Below are positions 47,142-59,197 of a stretch of DNA of 64,000 bases, piece by piece; positions within the stretch are counted from its first letter, which is position 1, and the number at the start of each line of letters is the position of its first letter. A program made the translations under genes and the position numbers. Below the pieces are notes generated by a model. It was not told the DNA's origin, searched no databases, and saw only the letters and a program-made list of their open reading frames with translations. The DNA lies in NCBI GenBank assembly GCA_022695795.1, contig MU404066.1:434001-498000 (forward strand), written 5' to 3'. The DNA is from Biscogniauxia marginata (taxonomy: Eukaryota; Ascomycota; Sordariomycetes; Xylariales; Xylariaceae).

Positions 47142-50100
47142 GCGTAGAGCGCCCCAAGCTTTTTCTCTGTTATATATGTCGAAGGCCTGGAGGGCTGTTG
47201 GGTAGTGAAATGAACACACGAAAACGGCTGATGCCTGTATCTAATATTCTAATTGTATTTATGGGCCTTGGAAGCCTTCTTGACAAACCATTCCAAAGTC
47301 TATTCTTGCAATCACGCTTTTTTTTCTCTTCTCTTGACAAATTTCCCCCCCAAATCTTTCTATTCGTGAATATCAAATTCTTTATACCATTTTTTGGTTC
47401 GGAAATATCTGGGATCTATGTTTTTATGGAGAGCAAGAAGAGAGAAAGAAAATGCTTTACTAACTGAAGCTGCGAAAAACACGGCCTTTCGAGCTCCGTC
47501 TGTCGTTTGGTGGCGGAGTTCGTCCTTGTCGATCGCCTAGCCGTCAGCCCCAGTCGCTATAATTTCCCACCCCCCTGCTCAGGAGCATGCGACGCAAGTC
47601 ATCCGCCGAATCAGGCAAGACTTGCTGTGCGCTTGTGGGAAATCCAGCGTTTTGATTCGTCGGCTCTTTTTTCTTCTTCTCAGCTCCGCCTTCGACGCGC
47701 CCTACGTACGCCGTAACGTCATCAATATGAAGCGAGAGTATACAAGGTATATGTATCCAAGGGGGGAAGGATTCGTGAGAAGGGGGGAATTGGAAGTGAA
47801 GTGAAGTGAATAATTGAAGCGTGGATCGGATTTCGTTTCGGGAGGAACGAAAGGAAAGAAATCCGACAAACCTAACTGGACCTTTTGGAAACGTTTTTAT
47901 TTCTTTTGTCTACCTATTGATAGTTATTTTATTCGCTTCTGTGATACCCCTTTTACAATAAGATATTTGCTGGACGGGATATGTATATATATATGCCTGA
48001 AAAGGTATTATAAGGGATCTGATAGGCAGGAAACCTGGACCCTAATAGACCACAACTCTACACTTAAATCAGAACTAAATCAGAACTTCGTGACCTATGT
48101 TTGTGCCTGAAGATCCTATCCTCTATAAGACATTGCATTCGTTGGCGGCTACTGCATAGGTACCTAGTGTCTTACATCGGCACCCTGCTGTACGGAATAC
48201 TGCCTTTACGCCTTGCGTTCCGCCACACTCGTTCGTGCGTTTCTCTCAAATTAACTAAAACGACCAATCAGTCGACATCTCGGGAGTCGTCATCAGTCAG
48301 AAATCACCTCGCTCTTCCGACCCTTAGATTACTCCCTAACTTTGTGTACTCGTCCGTGATGATGCGGCTCGGATTGCCCAGATAGGCCACCGGTATGAAC
48401 TACCTAGTAAAGCGCTGCTGTACTTGACCACACATTATTACTCCGATCCTGTAACTATTCTCTAGCGCTCCTATCTAAAGGTAGATATCACGAGAAGGAA
48501 GCAAATACCTTGTCACGACGCTCAGCTAACTCGTATTTCTCATCTCTATATGACCACTCAATACTAAAAACCCGGTCCCTTCATCCAATATTGGTAGCTT
48601 CCTGTACCTTTTTCTTTATTTATTCGCCTCCTTGATCTAACGGAATACAGAAGATGAGGAAATAAAGTGCTTCCCGACCGAGCTCTTGTACTACGTTCTA
48701 GATTTCCTTTGTGTACCCCTATTCAGCTGTCCTCCTCCCTCCCTTGCTTTAAAGTTGGAGTTCTTGGGCACCAGTGCGATTCTACATTGGATCCCATTCA
48801 ATCCACGCCCGGCACTCATTCAGCTCCCGGGTACTTACCATACGGTCCCGTGTTACGCTGAAATATGTAGTACATAGGCATATTACCTATGTATACTAAG
48901 TTTATGTATAGGCGACGGGCTGTGTTTACCTTTATTCCCAATAATTACCCTTTAATGAAAGATAACACACATTTTCTGGTTGTTCCGGGGTGCAATGTTT
49001 AGGATCACAAAAATATATACGACAGTTTTAAATTAACTATGGCTGTTTTTCGAGTTCTTCAGGCTTCGGATTATTCCCCAGTCAACGGGCTAGGTGCTGT
49101 CTATACCGTTCATTATGCTGATCAGGCGCACGACAGTACCGGCGAACCAATCTTACAGTCCGTTAAAATCATCCAGTAAGAGCACCTTTTCCGAAAAACA
49201 GCAGTCTACTTTCAAAAATTCAAGGACGGTTACGAATACTCACCAGGTCTCTCTCTCTTTCACTACAGATGAAAAATAAATTTCATGCCTTAAAGACGAT
49301 ACCAGAATCCACATAGAGAAGTTCCCTATTACAGAAGTCAAGTAGCGTCTCATTGGCTGGGATCTCGATGTTGACAGAAGACGATAACATCTCGCAATAT
49401 ATCCCCCAGTGGGGACATGTACAAGTGGAGTGTTTTTTCTTTCTACCTACTAATACCCGGCAATATTGAATTTGAATGCGCTTATGGTTATTACCAAATT
49501 CAGCGTTCTTTCTTTTAGTCTTTCTTGATAACACGAGAGTTATATAGTGCTCATACCATAACATTTGGATAGCCAATCTTAGATACGATAGCCCGAGTAC
49601 CTCTGCTAAGATGTAGCGGCAACTACTAAACAGAGCTACGTATTGAGACTCACTTTAGTAACTGTTGCCAATGATATATCCTCAGGTTGCTCTTCGGTCT
49701 ATATACACGCTTTGTGATTGCATTGCCAGTGATTTGTATGAAGCTTCGAAATAGATTTCACTTTTGGAGTCATCCCGAGACAGACTACAGCCTCCGCTAA
49801 CCTCCCCTCGATTTTTTTTGGTTTTTTTCTTACCATTCGGCTTTTATTACATGTAGATCATCTGATCCTTGAAGTGAGACTGCCATTCAACTAGTGCCTA
49901 CTAGTACCTAATCTCGTGAGGATCTCGTCAACCTCCTTCATGCCCGCTTGCCAGCGACCCCGGCTTACTAAAAACGTTGGGCGATGCACAGAGGCGATGC
50001 ACACGGGGGCGGTTAGTTTGACGGTTGGTTGGTCATGATTTTGTAGTTTAGTCGAGTCCCGCGGCCACGACCAGGCTCATACACAAATCATAGCTCTAGT

Positions 50101-50285
50101 CCCTTTCTATATATTTAGGTAGTTGACCAGCTAGTACAGAGTATACATACACATTAGCCTGCTTAGTGTGATTCTCTTAAGTCATGCCGATCAAATCTTG
50201 AACCGGGTTCAAGAATAATGGCACAACTTCACTCAAGGGAAGCGATGGTGAATATAATAAACCTTCTAGTCCATGCCAAGTTAGA

Positions 50286-50322
<37 letters not shown>

Positions 50323-51279
50323 AGTAGACTTGCCTTGAACGGACTGACGTGCTGTCCCTAGATATTGCTATTATTCACCTTGCCCGTGGAAGCACCTATA
50401 GATGAACAACCTGTCATCCCGTTCAGCCCCAGAGCCACTTGCAGTTTGTCAGACATCTCTATGGATGCGGTAAATAGTCGTCTCGTTAGGTACTTTCAAA
50501 AAGCAGCAGCCTAGTAGTGCGGGTGTCCCGATTGAGCTGTTCCTTGCCTCTCCCTGGATCTCGTCGTCGTAGTAATCCTTGTTCGATGAGCCTGTAGGGT
50601 TGCCAATTTCAGTCAATAACATTGGGGGAGTCCGTTACGTAGCGAGTCTCTACTTATTGGGTTTGAAGGCGAGTTGATACTTCCTGTAGTCTTCCTCTTG
50701 TGTGTTAGACACCTAGGTCCTGCATTCTTGCCTTCCAGCGAAGGTGTTTGGCGCAATACAGAGTATACTGGTCTCAGGAAAGTAAGGCATACTCGGGCAA
50801 TGTGTTAACTACCTACACTTAGCGTTGAAATAACAGCTGTTAGGCGAGCATGATGTTAAGAGATTGAAAAAAGATAATACCGGTATGTTGAATCTGACTA
50901 TAGAACCAGACAAGAATTTCTATAGTTTGTTCAATAATTTAATCAACTCTGTGTGTCTTACGAAACTCTTATGCCCTCCCCCCCTAGATTCGCGTTGCAG
51001 TCCTACACAGTTGCCGACCGCCCGTCTATGGCCGCCTAACTAACAGACTTAGCTATACGTGTATATATCCCTGCTCATAACGGTCTCGCCTAAACAAGTT
51101 CGAGAGTCAAACACTGGAGAACTCTTAGATACGTCATGAAACCCGCAATATTTTCGGTTTCCAGCATTACTCAATATGAACAGTTAATACTCAAGGCTCT
51201 TTGACGGTATCTCTAGTGAAGTTTCGCGCCACCCTCATGTGAGCTATCACCGTGTGCCAGTACCCAAGATATCCTTATT
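47142..51279. other. 4.1-kb intergenic region, no convincing gene
   Basis: Open frames are under 100 codons and lack coding character. The region includes a GC/GA dinucleotide tract (50286-50324) and poly-T runs. No RNA gene was recognised. Confidence 0.55.
50286..50324. repeat. Compound GC-then-GA microsatellite
   Basis: A GCGC run passes directly into a GAGA run; about 39 bp in total. Confidence 0.85.
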
Positions 51280-52768
51280 ATGTGTCATCCGACACTATTT
51301 ACACTCGGGTTGTGGCTTGTCTTCATTGCAGCTGGCTGCGCGTGGGAACACGTCTCTGCGAATGAGCTCCAATCGACTATTGCGAAGAATGACGTGGTAG
51401 TAGTAGCATGTGAGTAACCAAAAGATGCAACCTTTTCTTACCGCCGCTAACTGTGAGCTACAGTCGTGAACGTACGTATTTATTATGTTGGGAAGAAGAA
51501 CTCATATCTCTTAGGAGGACTTGACCTTTCTGACGTTGATGAATAATATAGCCCTCAGAGTTAGTAACATTCCTTGATCAATATCGTGACTAGAGGCTAA
51601 GCTGCGGGTCTATCGAACCAGCGATACTCCTAGATACCTTGAACCAGAATGGTCTGCTGCAGCAGCAGAAGCGCAGGTGCCGCTTGTCAGCATCGACTGT
51701 GCTGCGAGTGCTGATGTCTGCAACTCGTATGGGGCGTCTTCATCCACGGCTGTGAAGCTATTCATTCAAGACAAAGACCCATCAACATACGCCGGCCCCA
51801 GAAGAGCATCAGCGTTCGTACCCATACACCAGACACCGTCACCTCAGGACCAAGATACTGACTTGAAGCAGTATACTTTCCTGGATCGCGCGAATGCAAC
51901 GACCGCTCGTCACAGAAATCGCCGCAGAACATCTTGCCGATTTCAAGAACACGGACGAGACAGTCTTCATTGCCTATCTTCACGCCGATGACCAGAGCGC
52001 CAGAACGGTCTTCGCCGAAGCGGCGGCTAAGTTCCGGGAAGAGTTCACCTTCGGCCTGACCACCGATGCCGCCGCACTGGAGTCCGAGAAAGCGACGGCC
52101 ACAGCGATCAAGTGCTACAAGCCCCTCGACGGCGATACCCACGACCTGGCTGGCTTCGCAGACGCGGGCGCGCTCAAGAAATTCATCAGGGAGGCGTCGC
52201 GGCCGCTCATCGGCGAGCTTCTGCCGCACAACCATCAGCGGTTCCTAAACGTGAGTTACCCCTTCCACCCCCCCCCTTCCCAATATCAAGACACAATACA
52301 CACATATTATCAAGCGGCTGAAGAACACACACGCAGCGTGGATGGCCGATGGTGTACGTGTTCGCGCTCACGGAGGCGGAGCGCGCGGGGATCCGGGAGT
52401 CGCTACGCAAGGTGGCGCGCGGCTATTACGAGAGTCTAACTATGGTCACGGTCGACCCGCTCGAGTTCCCCGACCTGCCGGCGAAGCTCGGTCTGGAGCC
52501 CGGGGTGTTCCCGGCCGGCGCGGTCCACCACCTCGCGCGAGACAGGATCTACCCGTACCCCAGGGGCCGGGGGATCACGCCGGGCGAGCTGCAGGGCTGG
52601 GGGTTAGACGTCTGGCAGGGGCGCGTAAAACCCTGGGCGCCGCCCGGGGCTACGACCTCGTACGATGGCCGTCCAGGTGGACGCATCGAGGCCACGCGGA
52701 AGGTGTTGATGCGGAACCTCAATATCCCCGGTGTGAATATCAGGGTTGCAGGTCGTGATGAATTATGA
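51280..52768 (+). CDS. ER protein disulfide isomerase-like protein lacking CxxC
   Basis: Five exons are inferred: 51280-51409, 51464-51471, 51602-51813, 51872-52250 and 52337-52768 (386 residues, phases consistent). Residues 1-20 form a signal peptide (MCHPTLFTLGLWLVFIAAGC) and the last four are RDEL, an ER-retrieval signal. A thioredoxin-like a domain follows the signal (AWEHVSANELQSTI, then VVVVAFVN, then YLEPEW, then VSIDCAASADVCNSYG). Next come b (MQRPLVTEIAAEHLADFK, then TVFIAYLHADD) and b' (GWPMVYVFALTEAE, then FPAGAVHHLA). The CGHC redox site expected before LEPEW is absent and no second catalytic a' domain follows b'. It is thus probably a redox-inactive chaperone-like PDI relative. 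The exon 2/3 join (8-nt exon, 130-nt intron) is the least certain part. The exon 3/4 donor GTTCGT is unusual but restores PRRASAILSWIARMQ. It converges with the MFS gene. Confidence 0.8.
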
Positions 52769-53232
52769 AGTAGTATGATCATGCAATGCGAATGAACTGG
52801 TTGTTAGAGATGCTCGGCAAACTAGGGAATTATCATCATGCCAGACGTGACCAGACGTGACTAAACTCATGTATGATGCATGTATGATGCTATCATAAAA
52901 GGTGATTGGCTGGTGATGGATATCTATTTTGGAGAGTGGTATCTTGCCCCTTGACCCAAGGGGCAGATTAAAACCAAGTCATTAAGCTATATCGTCGGCG
53001 TTCCTCGTCGACTCTGCCCCTTCTTTAAACGCCGTACCCATCTATATCTATGCCTTTCAAAATGCAACCCCAGAACCGCTATGCTGCCATGATATGCCGC
53101 GCTATGCCAGATACTAATATGATGTCGCCGGGAAGCCAAGCCTATTTCCTCCCTTCAACCCCCGTACCGCGTGATCCACATATACCCAGCCATTAAACCA
53201 ATGAAGACATATTGCCCCCTCCCTTATCCACA
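52769..53232. other. Short spacer between convergent genes
   Basis: These 464 bp are shared by the 3' ends of the PDI-like and MFS genes. Tandem CAGACGTGAC units (about 52841-52860) and repeated ATGTATGATGC units follow the PDI-like stop codon. No gene was seen. Confidence 0.6.
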
Positions 53233-55287
53233 TCATATTTTCTTTTCCTCCTTCTCCGGCTCTTCCTGGACCGTCGCCGCGTCGCTGACGGGAATCTGGG
53301 GGTCGTCATCCACCCTCGTCCTCATCCTTTCCATTACCTCGGCCGCCTCGGCCGCAAACTTGCACCTCGTCCGGATCGCCTCGCCGTACTTATAAAAGAG
53401 GAACGGGAAGGGCAGGCAGGCAACGGCCAGGAAGGCCGGAATGGAACTTGCCCAGTGAATGCCTAGGTTGTCGTACATAGCTGTCGTGAAGAGCGGGAAC
53501 GCCGCGCCGAAGAGCGATCGCAGGACCGAGTTGGCGGCAAGAACTGAGGCAGCGTAGATCGTGTCTGCGAGGATATCAAGTTAGTCTCACCAGTTACATG
53601 TGATATTGGACACCACCGAGGGCAAAAGATGCCTTGTGGGTGAGGACTAAATTTGACAAGATATCGTGACTTACAAGAGTCGATCAGGTAGTTCATCAAG
53701 CTAAGGAAGACCAAAACAAGTCCGGCAGCGAAGAACCCAGAAGCGATGATTGGCACGATCCAGTGGATCTCGATGCCGTTCGTCCACGCAAACCAGAACA
53801 GTCCGACCGGCAACAGCACGGACCCGATGAGCGATGGGGGTAGTCGGGCCTCGGGTGCGGCATAGCCGCCCATGCTTTGCGACTGCTTCGCATACCGGAC
53901 ATTATCGTATCCGCTGTAAGCAACCGCGGCCATCATGCCGACGGCGACGCCGAGGAAGGCCAAGCCGCCGACACCCGGGGTCCAGCCACGCTGGCGCTGG
54001 AAGACGATGGGGAAGGCGGCGAACATCATGTAGAGGGTGCCGTAGACGATGGCCATGTAGAGCGAGGTCAGGGCGACGATCGGCTCACGGAAGAGAAGAA
54101 CCCATGGCCTCGAGAGCGCGACCTTGAACTCCTGAGCGACTGTCTTCTTCGGTCGTCCGGCGTCGAGTTTCGAAACGTACACCCTACCCGTGATCTCAGA
54201 TAGCTTGGCAGCTCGCTTGCGCAGGAGGATCGGTGCATACGTCTCGGGGACGAGGAGTGAGCATACGATCCAAAGAAGACCGGTAAATGCAGCCATCAGA
54301 CCTTCGACCCATCGCCACCCCCCAGCCTGGCCTAGGAAACCACCGGCGATAGGACCAATTGATGGACCTAGGAAAGGGGCCTATACAAGTTAGTCTTACT
54401 ACTAACACCTCGTGTATTTCCAAATAGTAGAGAAAGGTAGTTTGCCAATGATATAGTAATGGCTTCAGAGTCGTGCAGAGGATACATACTGTAGCGAAAA
54501 TGGCCGTTGCCAGGCCCCTATCCTGAGCTGAGAACATGTCGGCAATGACACCACCAGAATTCGTCAAGGGGGAACTTCCAAATGTTCCCGCAAAGAACCG
54601 AAGTACGATTAGTGTCTGGATATTCGGGGAAGCAGCAGCACCCGCATTGAATGCTGTTAACGCCATATACTATCAAACACAAAGGTTAGCAGATGCTCGT
54701 CAGTGAATGAGCGAGCGAGGCAGATAAATAATCTACTTACACTGAGAAAGAACATCAACTGTCTACCATACATTTCAGATAGCGGCGCCCACATCAGAGG
54801 ACTAATACAGCGGTTAGTCCCTTGAGGTCAAGAAGAAGAGTTACGTTTGCGGTGCCACATAGAGAGAAGAAGAAACGCACCCTAATGCAAATCCAGTGAC
54901 GAAGAGCGAGATGCCCAGAATAGCTATCTCACTATCGATCTTGAATTCCTTAATAACGTAGCTGATACCTCCAGAGTAGGCTGTCGAGACGAACGCGACG
55001 GCGAGAACGGCAATGGCTTGGAGAATTGTGATAAACCACTTCTTCCACGTCGGGAACTTCATGGGGTTCTTCGGGTCGTCTGGAAGGAAGTCGACGACAA
55101 ACGGATCCTCCTCGGTGCCCGCGCCCCGGTACTTCCATTCCAACACTGCGGGGGTCACGCCGGCTTGGTCGAACTGGCGCTTGAAATATGACAGTCCGTC
55201 CCTGGGCTGCCTCGACTCGACGTCGCGCTCGGGCTCCGTCATGGTGACAGAGGAGCTGGAAGAGCTCGGGTCCTGTTCTGCCGACAT
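53233..55287 (-). CDS. MFS transporter, DHA1 (drug:H+ antiporter) type
   Basis: Five exons are inferred: 54881-55287, 54741-54801, 54490-54669, 53675-54380 and 53233-53564 (561 residues). Introns of 79, 71, 109 and 110 nt have donors GTGCGT, GTAAGT, GTATGT, GTAAGT and acceptors TTAG, ATAG, ATAG, GCAG. After a charged cytosolic N-terminus (about 85 residues) come the hydrophobic helices of a 12-segment carrier. Exon 2 carries the DHA1 motif [16 protein letters not shown] between helices 2 and 3, and exon 4 carries [15 protein letters not shown], the motif C-like antiporter signature in helix 5. Relatives include polyamine and multidrug exporters such as Tpo1 and Flr1 at the plasma membrane; the substrate cannot be read from sequence. 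The C-terminal tail is acidic/Lys-rich and cytosolic. No biosynthetic cluster surrounds it. Confidence 0.92.
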
Positions 55288-58200
55288 TGTGAGGCCTGGC
55301 GGGGAGGTTACTTCACGACGAATGTCTCAGAAATGCAGGATTACAATGAATAATTTGCTTGGTAAGAAAGGGGGATAGAAAGCGCGCTGGTTTCTTATAA
55401 TTGACCAAACGGGTCACTTACATGAATCACCGGGCCAGGGGGGAGGGAGGGGGGTTAGCAAGAAATATATAATACCTTAAATGTGACTCGGAGGCTATTC
55501 TTCCTCGACACGCAATTTGCTTACTCGCAACGGTGCCCTTTTTTAGCTCGGCACCGATGTTGTATTTTCGGCTCATTCCCGTACCGTCCCTGGGAGAAAT
55601 TCTTTTGTCTTCTTTCACAAAGAGGCGGGAACGGCGAGCAGAGGTTATGCAAGACCCATCGAGGCGGAACTAAACCCGATTCTGGAAATAAATAGCCGTT
55701 GTCACCGTGTAACTCCGTCCATCATCCGACCCTCCATATCGTGGCGACAGGTTTCACATTGAAGATAGCGTTTGGGGGGGGGTTCTTATGCAATGCTGCA
55801 TATTCGATGATACCACGATCCCGGATTGGTCGAGCGAGATCTCACCTATGACTCGCGAGATCGGACCCGTGACGACTAATTAAGCATTCTACTAACCCGT
55901 CTAAAAGTCCCCGCCAGCTCGGATCAGAGATCTTCTAACATCACTTGGCTGCATAGGTAGATTTAGCCTTACCCATATTGCCTCTAGTGAGCAGCAGGAT
56001 TTCGGTCCGTTGGAACGTCAACGGAGAAAAAGAAAATCTTGAGACGGAACCACTTTGTTAGTCAAGCAGCGGGGGGGGTCTCCGTTTTCGGGCCTGTCGT
56101 CCGCTTGTCCCAGAGCTTCAAAAAGGCCAACAGGCAAGATAACCAAACCATGGCCCTAATACGTCGATGGACTAAAACAACAAATTGTTATACGCATCGA
56201 ACGAGGTGGCTCAGGTCGCCTCAATCCCTCAGCTTCGCGCCGCGGATGCAGCCCGTTTCATTCTGACATGTATCGTTTCAGCCTCATCGAATGTTCTTTT
56301 TTCTTTTTCCTCCCTGTGCGATAAAGAGCTGACAGGATCCCTGGCGGCTAGCTGGTTAGTACCTGTAGTCTTCGGTATCTCGTTGAACCCACTAAATCAA
56401 GCCGAGGCCCGCGGCTCGCGCAAGTGCCAAAAACGCGATGGTGCGTTGGACAAAGCGATAATGATTTAAAGGAGACTCGAGTTCGAGTCGCCCGGCCTAG
56501 CTGACGTATAAGTTGAGTAGTATACGGGGCACCCTAGTAAAGGTCCGTTGGCGTCTTTGTTATTAGAGCCATAAGATCTTTCTTTGCTTGACCTTGTTTT
56601 CCCCTAGAACATCCACAATCACGGTGAGTCGGGACTAATCGAATCCGACTAATGCCGATGGGAAATTTGTTCTCTACTCTTCCGGCAAGTGGGCGAAATG
56701 CTACTCCGGAAGAGAAGGAAAATTATTCGCTAAACATTACACTCTGTCTCACTAACTACCTCTGCTCAGGAGAAGTCGTATGAGGTATTTGTCATCGCGG
56801 AGAGTTTTCAAGAGGGGAGAGTTTTTAGATTCCCTCAGTAGCTGCGTACGTAGCCGCAAAACTTGGCTCGCGTGGGGTCTGCAAGCAAGGATCTACGTTA
56901 TCAACCAGATTTACGGAGTTAAAATTGGTGATCTCCGGAACCTTGTATAAAAAAATACCGGAGAGGATGCATAACTTCCCGGGCAAACCCACTCTCACGA
57001 TCAAAGGTCACAACACCGATTCCTAGTTCAGATCTTAGTAGAAACGCTTAGTAAACACGGCTCGCCTTTTATGTCCGATCGGATTTTAAATAGCAAGACT
57101 AATGGGACAGCATGATACTGAACTAAGTCGTAGGATTCATACAATAGACGAAGAATGTATGGAGTAGTCAGACTACTAATCATTGACATGCCTGCCAGCA
57201 AGTAAAAAAGTCTGTCCGAGTAGCGGGTTAGGAGTAAGCCGGAGATTAGAAATCGGCAGAACTCCAGTCCCAATGACGAAGAGAAACGACCCTCAACAAA
57301 GCCTATCCACGCTAAAGCCTAGGGCCTGCCGAATTGGTTCTTGGATTCTCCTGCGGCCATGGAAATAGCCCGGGGATTCTATTCTGGAGAGGACGAAGAT
57401 TGAGTGGACCATCATGATGGTAGCCTTTATTGATAGGCAGAATCTATATTGGTGCCCGAAAAGCTATAGCTAGAAATGCTCCAAAAGCGGTCACATTATA
57501 TACGAAACGGCGTCTTCGTTCCCGGTCGCTTTTGTATTCATAGTTGCCTTCATCGCTTTGGCGTTCGCTTAATATAATGAATGTATAGAGAGCTCTTGAC
57601 AATTGTTTGTGCCTATCATTGAAACATGAACTTGATCGTGGGATGTATGCCTTATGTACAATATCCTCGTCCCGGGATAGAGAAAATGCATGTAGAATAG
57701 TCAAGAGCGAGTACTTACTTATTCGTCGGGGAGAATACTTTCTTTCGTAAGTGGTCTCGATAAGTAAGTAATACTGTTAGGCATCTCTGGGTTAAAGGCT
57801 ACCTCGGACTCGGTCAATGTGGCATAACATGAGCAGTATACTTACTAGACATGGCGTCAAGGCCCCATCGAACCATCTTCTTCCTTAGGTAAATTTATTT
57901 CTTCCATAGAAAAGAGTAGCAGGGTAGAGAATGTAATGGTTAAAGGGATCTTCGAATACTATGGCATAGACCAACGTATTGCATGTTCTATATTATATGC
58001 TTTGCAACTCCAGAGAGCAGTCTGTCGGATGCTGGTCCTACGCTGGTCCTACGCATGCCGATAAGTCTATAGGTGATTGGCTGACTTTTTGGGATGTTTG
58101 TTAAAAGGTATGTTCATATAGAATATCCTATTTGAGACCTGTTCCATACGTAGACCGATACTTAACCGTAGGAGAAGAAAATTACAGTCTGTCATGTCTA

Positions 58201-59197
58201 TTTTTGGAAGGGCGCCGAGATAAGACGTAGTGATCAACAACGCCTAACCCTCTATGCCCAACGGGTCTCGGGTAGGAATTATAGATACTTGAATAAGACA
58301 TTATCACGGGCCTAGGAGGTATCCTCTTTGTTATAGGGCCGGCGGAGATAGGGGTTACAATAGAACTGTGTATAAAAGAGGCCATAGTCGCTCTGAAGAT
58401 CTTAAGGAATTCTCTAGGAGTTGTCGACAGTTTAGGAGTGATCATCTACTCCCAGCTGTTCTTAGTCTGTTGTGCACCTACTCACTCCCTTAACACGTTA
58501 CTAACTCCTCGTTGAATTGACGAAATAGTTCAAGCAAAAAATTTACAGATTTCTCTCTATTGCCGTTACCCTATTATACCCACGTTTGGTGCTGGAAATA
58601 AATTAAGGGAGGTGTTAAGTAGTAATAACCTTAGTAAGTGTGAATGAGCTGGTTTGATCTAGTCGAGTGTAGACTTCCAAAGATACAGGGCTGAGTTGGG
58701 TAGGTGGTTATGGTTGAGGGGCATGTACAAAGAAGCTTAAGAGGGCTTTATAACCTACCTAGCTCTCGATCATCCTTATTTAACCTACACTCATTTTCTG
58801 GCTATGCATGTTTAAACGCGATGAACATATTTTTAAAAGTAAAAAATCTTTGTTTATTTAATTTCAATATAATATATAAATAACTAAGTACTTAATAATT
58901 AAAACTTATTTATTAATTTTATATATTTATTAAAAATATTATAATAAATACTTGTTAATTATATATATAAAGTATAAAAAGCTTGTAAAATATATTTTAA
59001 TGTTTATATTAACTAAGATATATGCATTTACTGTTTAAGTAAATCATGCCAACGTTAGTTACTCAATATAAAGCGGGGTTCCCAAATAAAAATTATAGGT
59101 TTTAAAAAGCTTCCGCCTTGTTCACGTGAGCCGACTTTTGGCGTGTCCCGGTACCTTGGCTGCAGTTGAACATGCACGCGCTCTGCCAGAAGAGAAC
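55288..59197. other. 3.9-kb intergenic region, no convincing gene
   Basis: It lies between the divergent MFS and RCM1 starts. Open frames are under 100 codons. A few (57028-57273 and 57444-57704, minus strand) have hydrophobic stretches but no recognisable domain. The last part includes an AT-rich patch (58826-59042). A tandem GCTGGTCCTAC pair lies near 58030. A tRNA T-arm-like segment at about 56477-56492 lacks matching arms. Confidence 0.55.
58826..59042. repeat. Small AT-rich RIP-like patch
   Basis: About 215 bp of nearly pure A/T with TATA and TTAA runs lie between two segments of normal composition, 155 bp before the RCM1 start. The texture is the same as the block at the left end. It is probably a relic of a repeated element; the element type is unknown. 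Confidence 0.65.

Noticed and set aside
56420..56510. tRNA-like segment with GAGTTCGAGTC
   Set aside because: The T-stem does not pair as required; the element is mainly a local palindrome.
57028..57704. Two short minus-strand frames with hydrophobic stretches
   Set aside because: They could be decayed membrane-protein pieces, but no family pattern was recognisable and they cannot be joined in frame.
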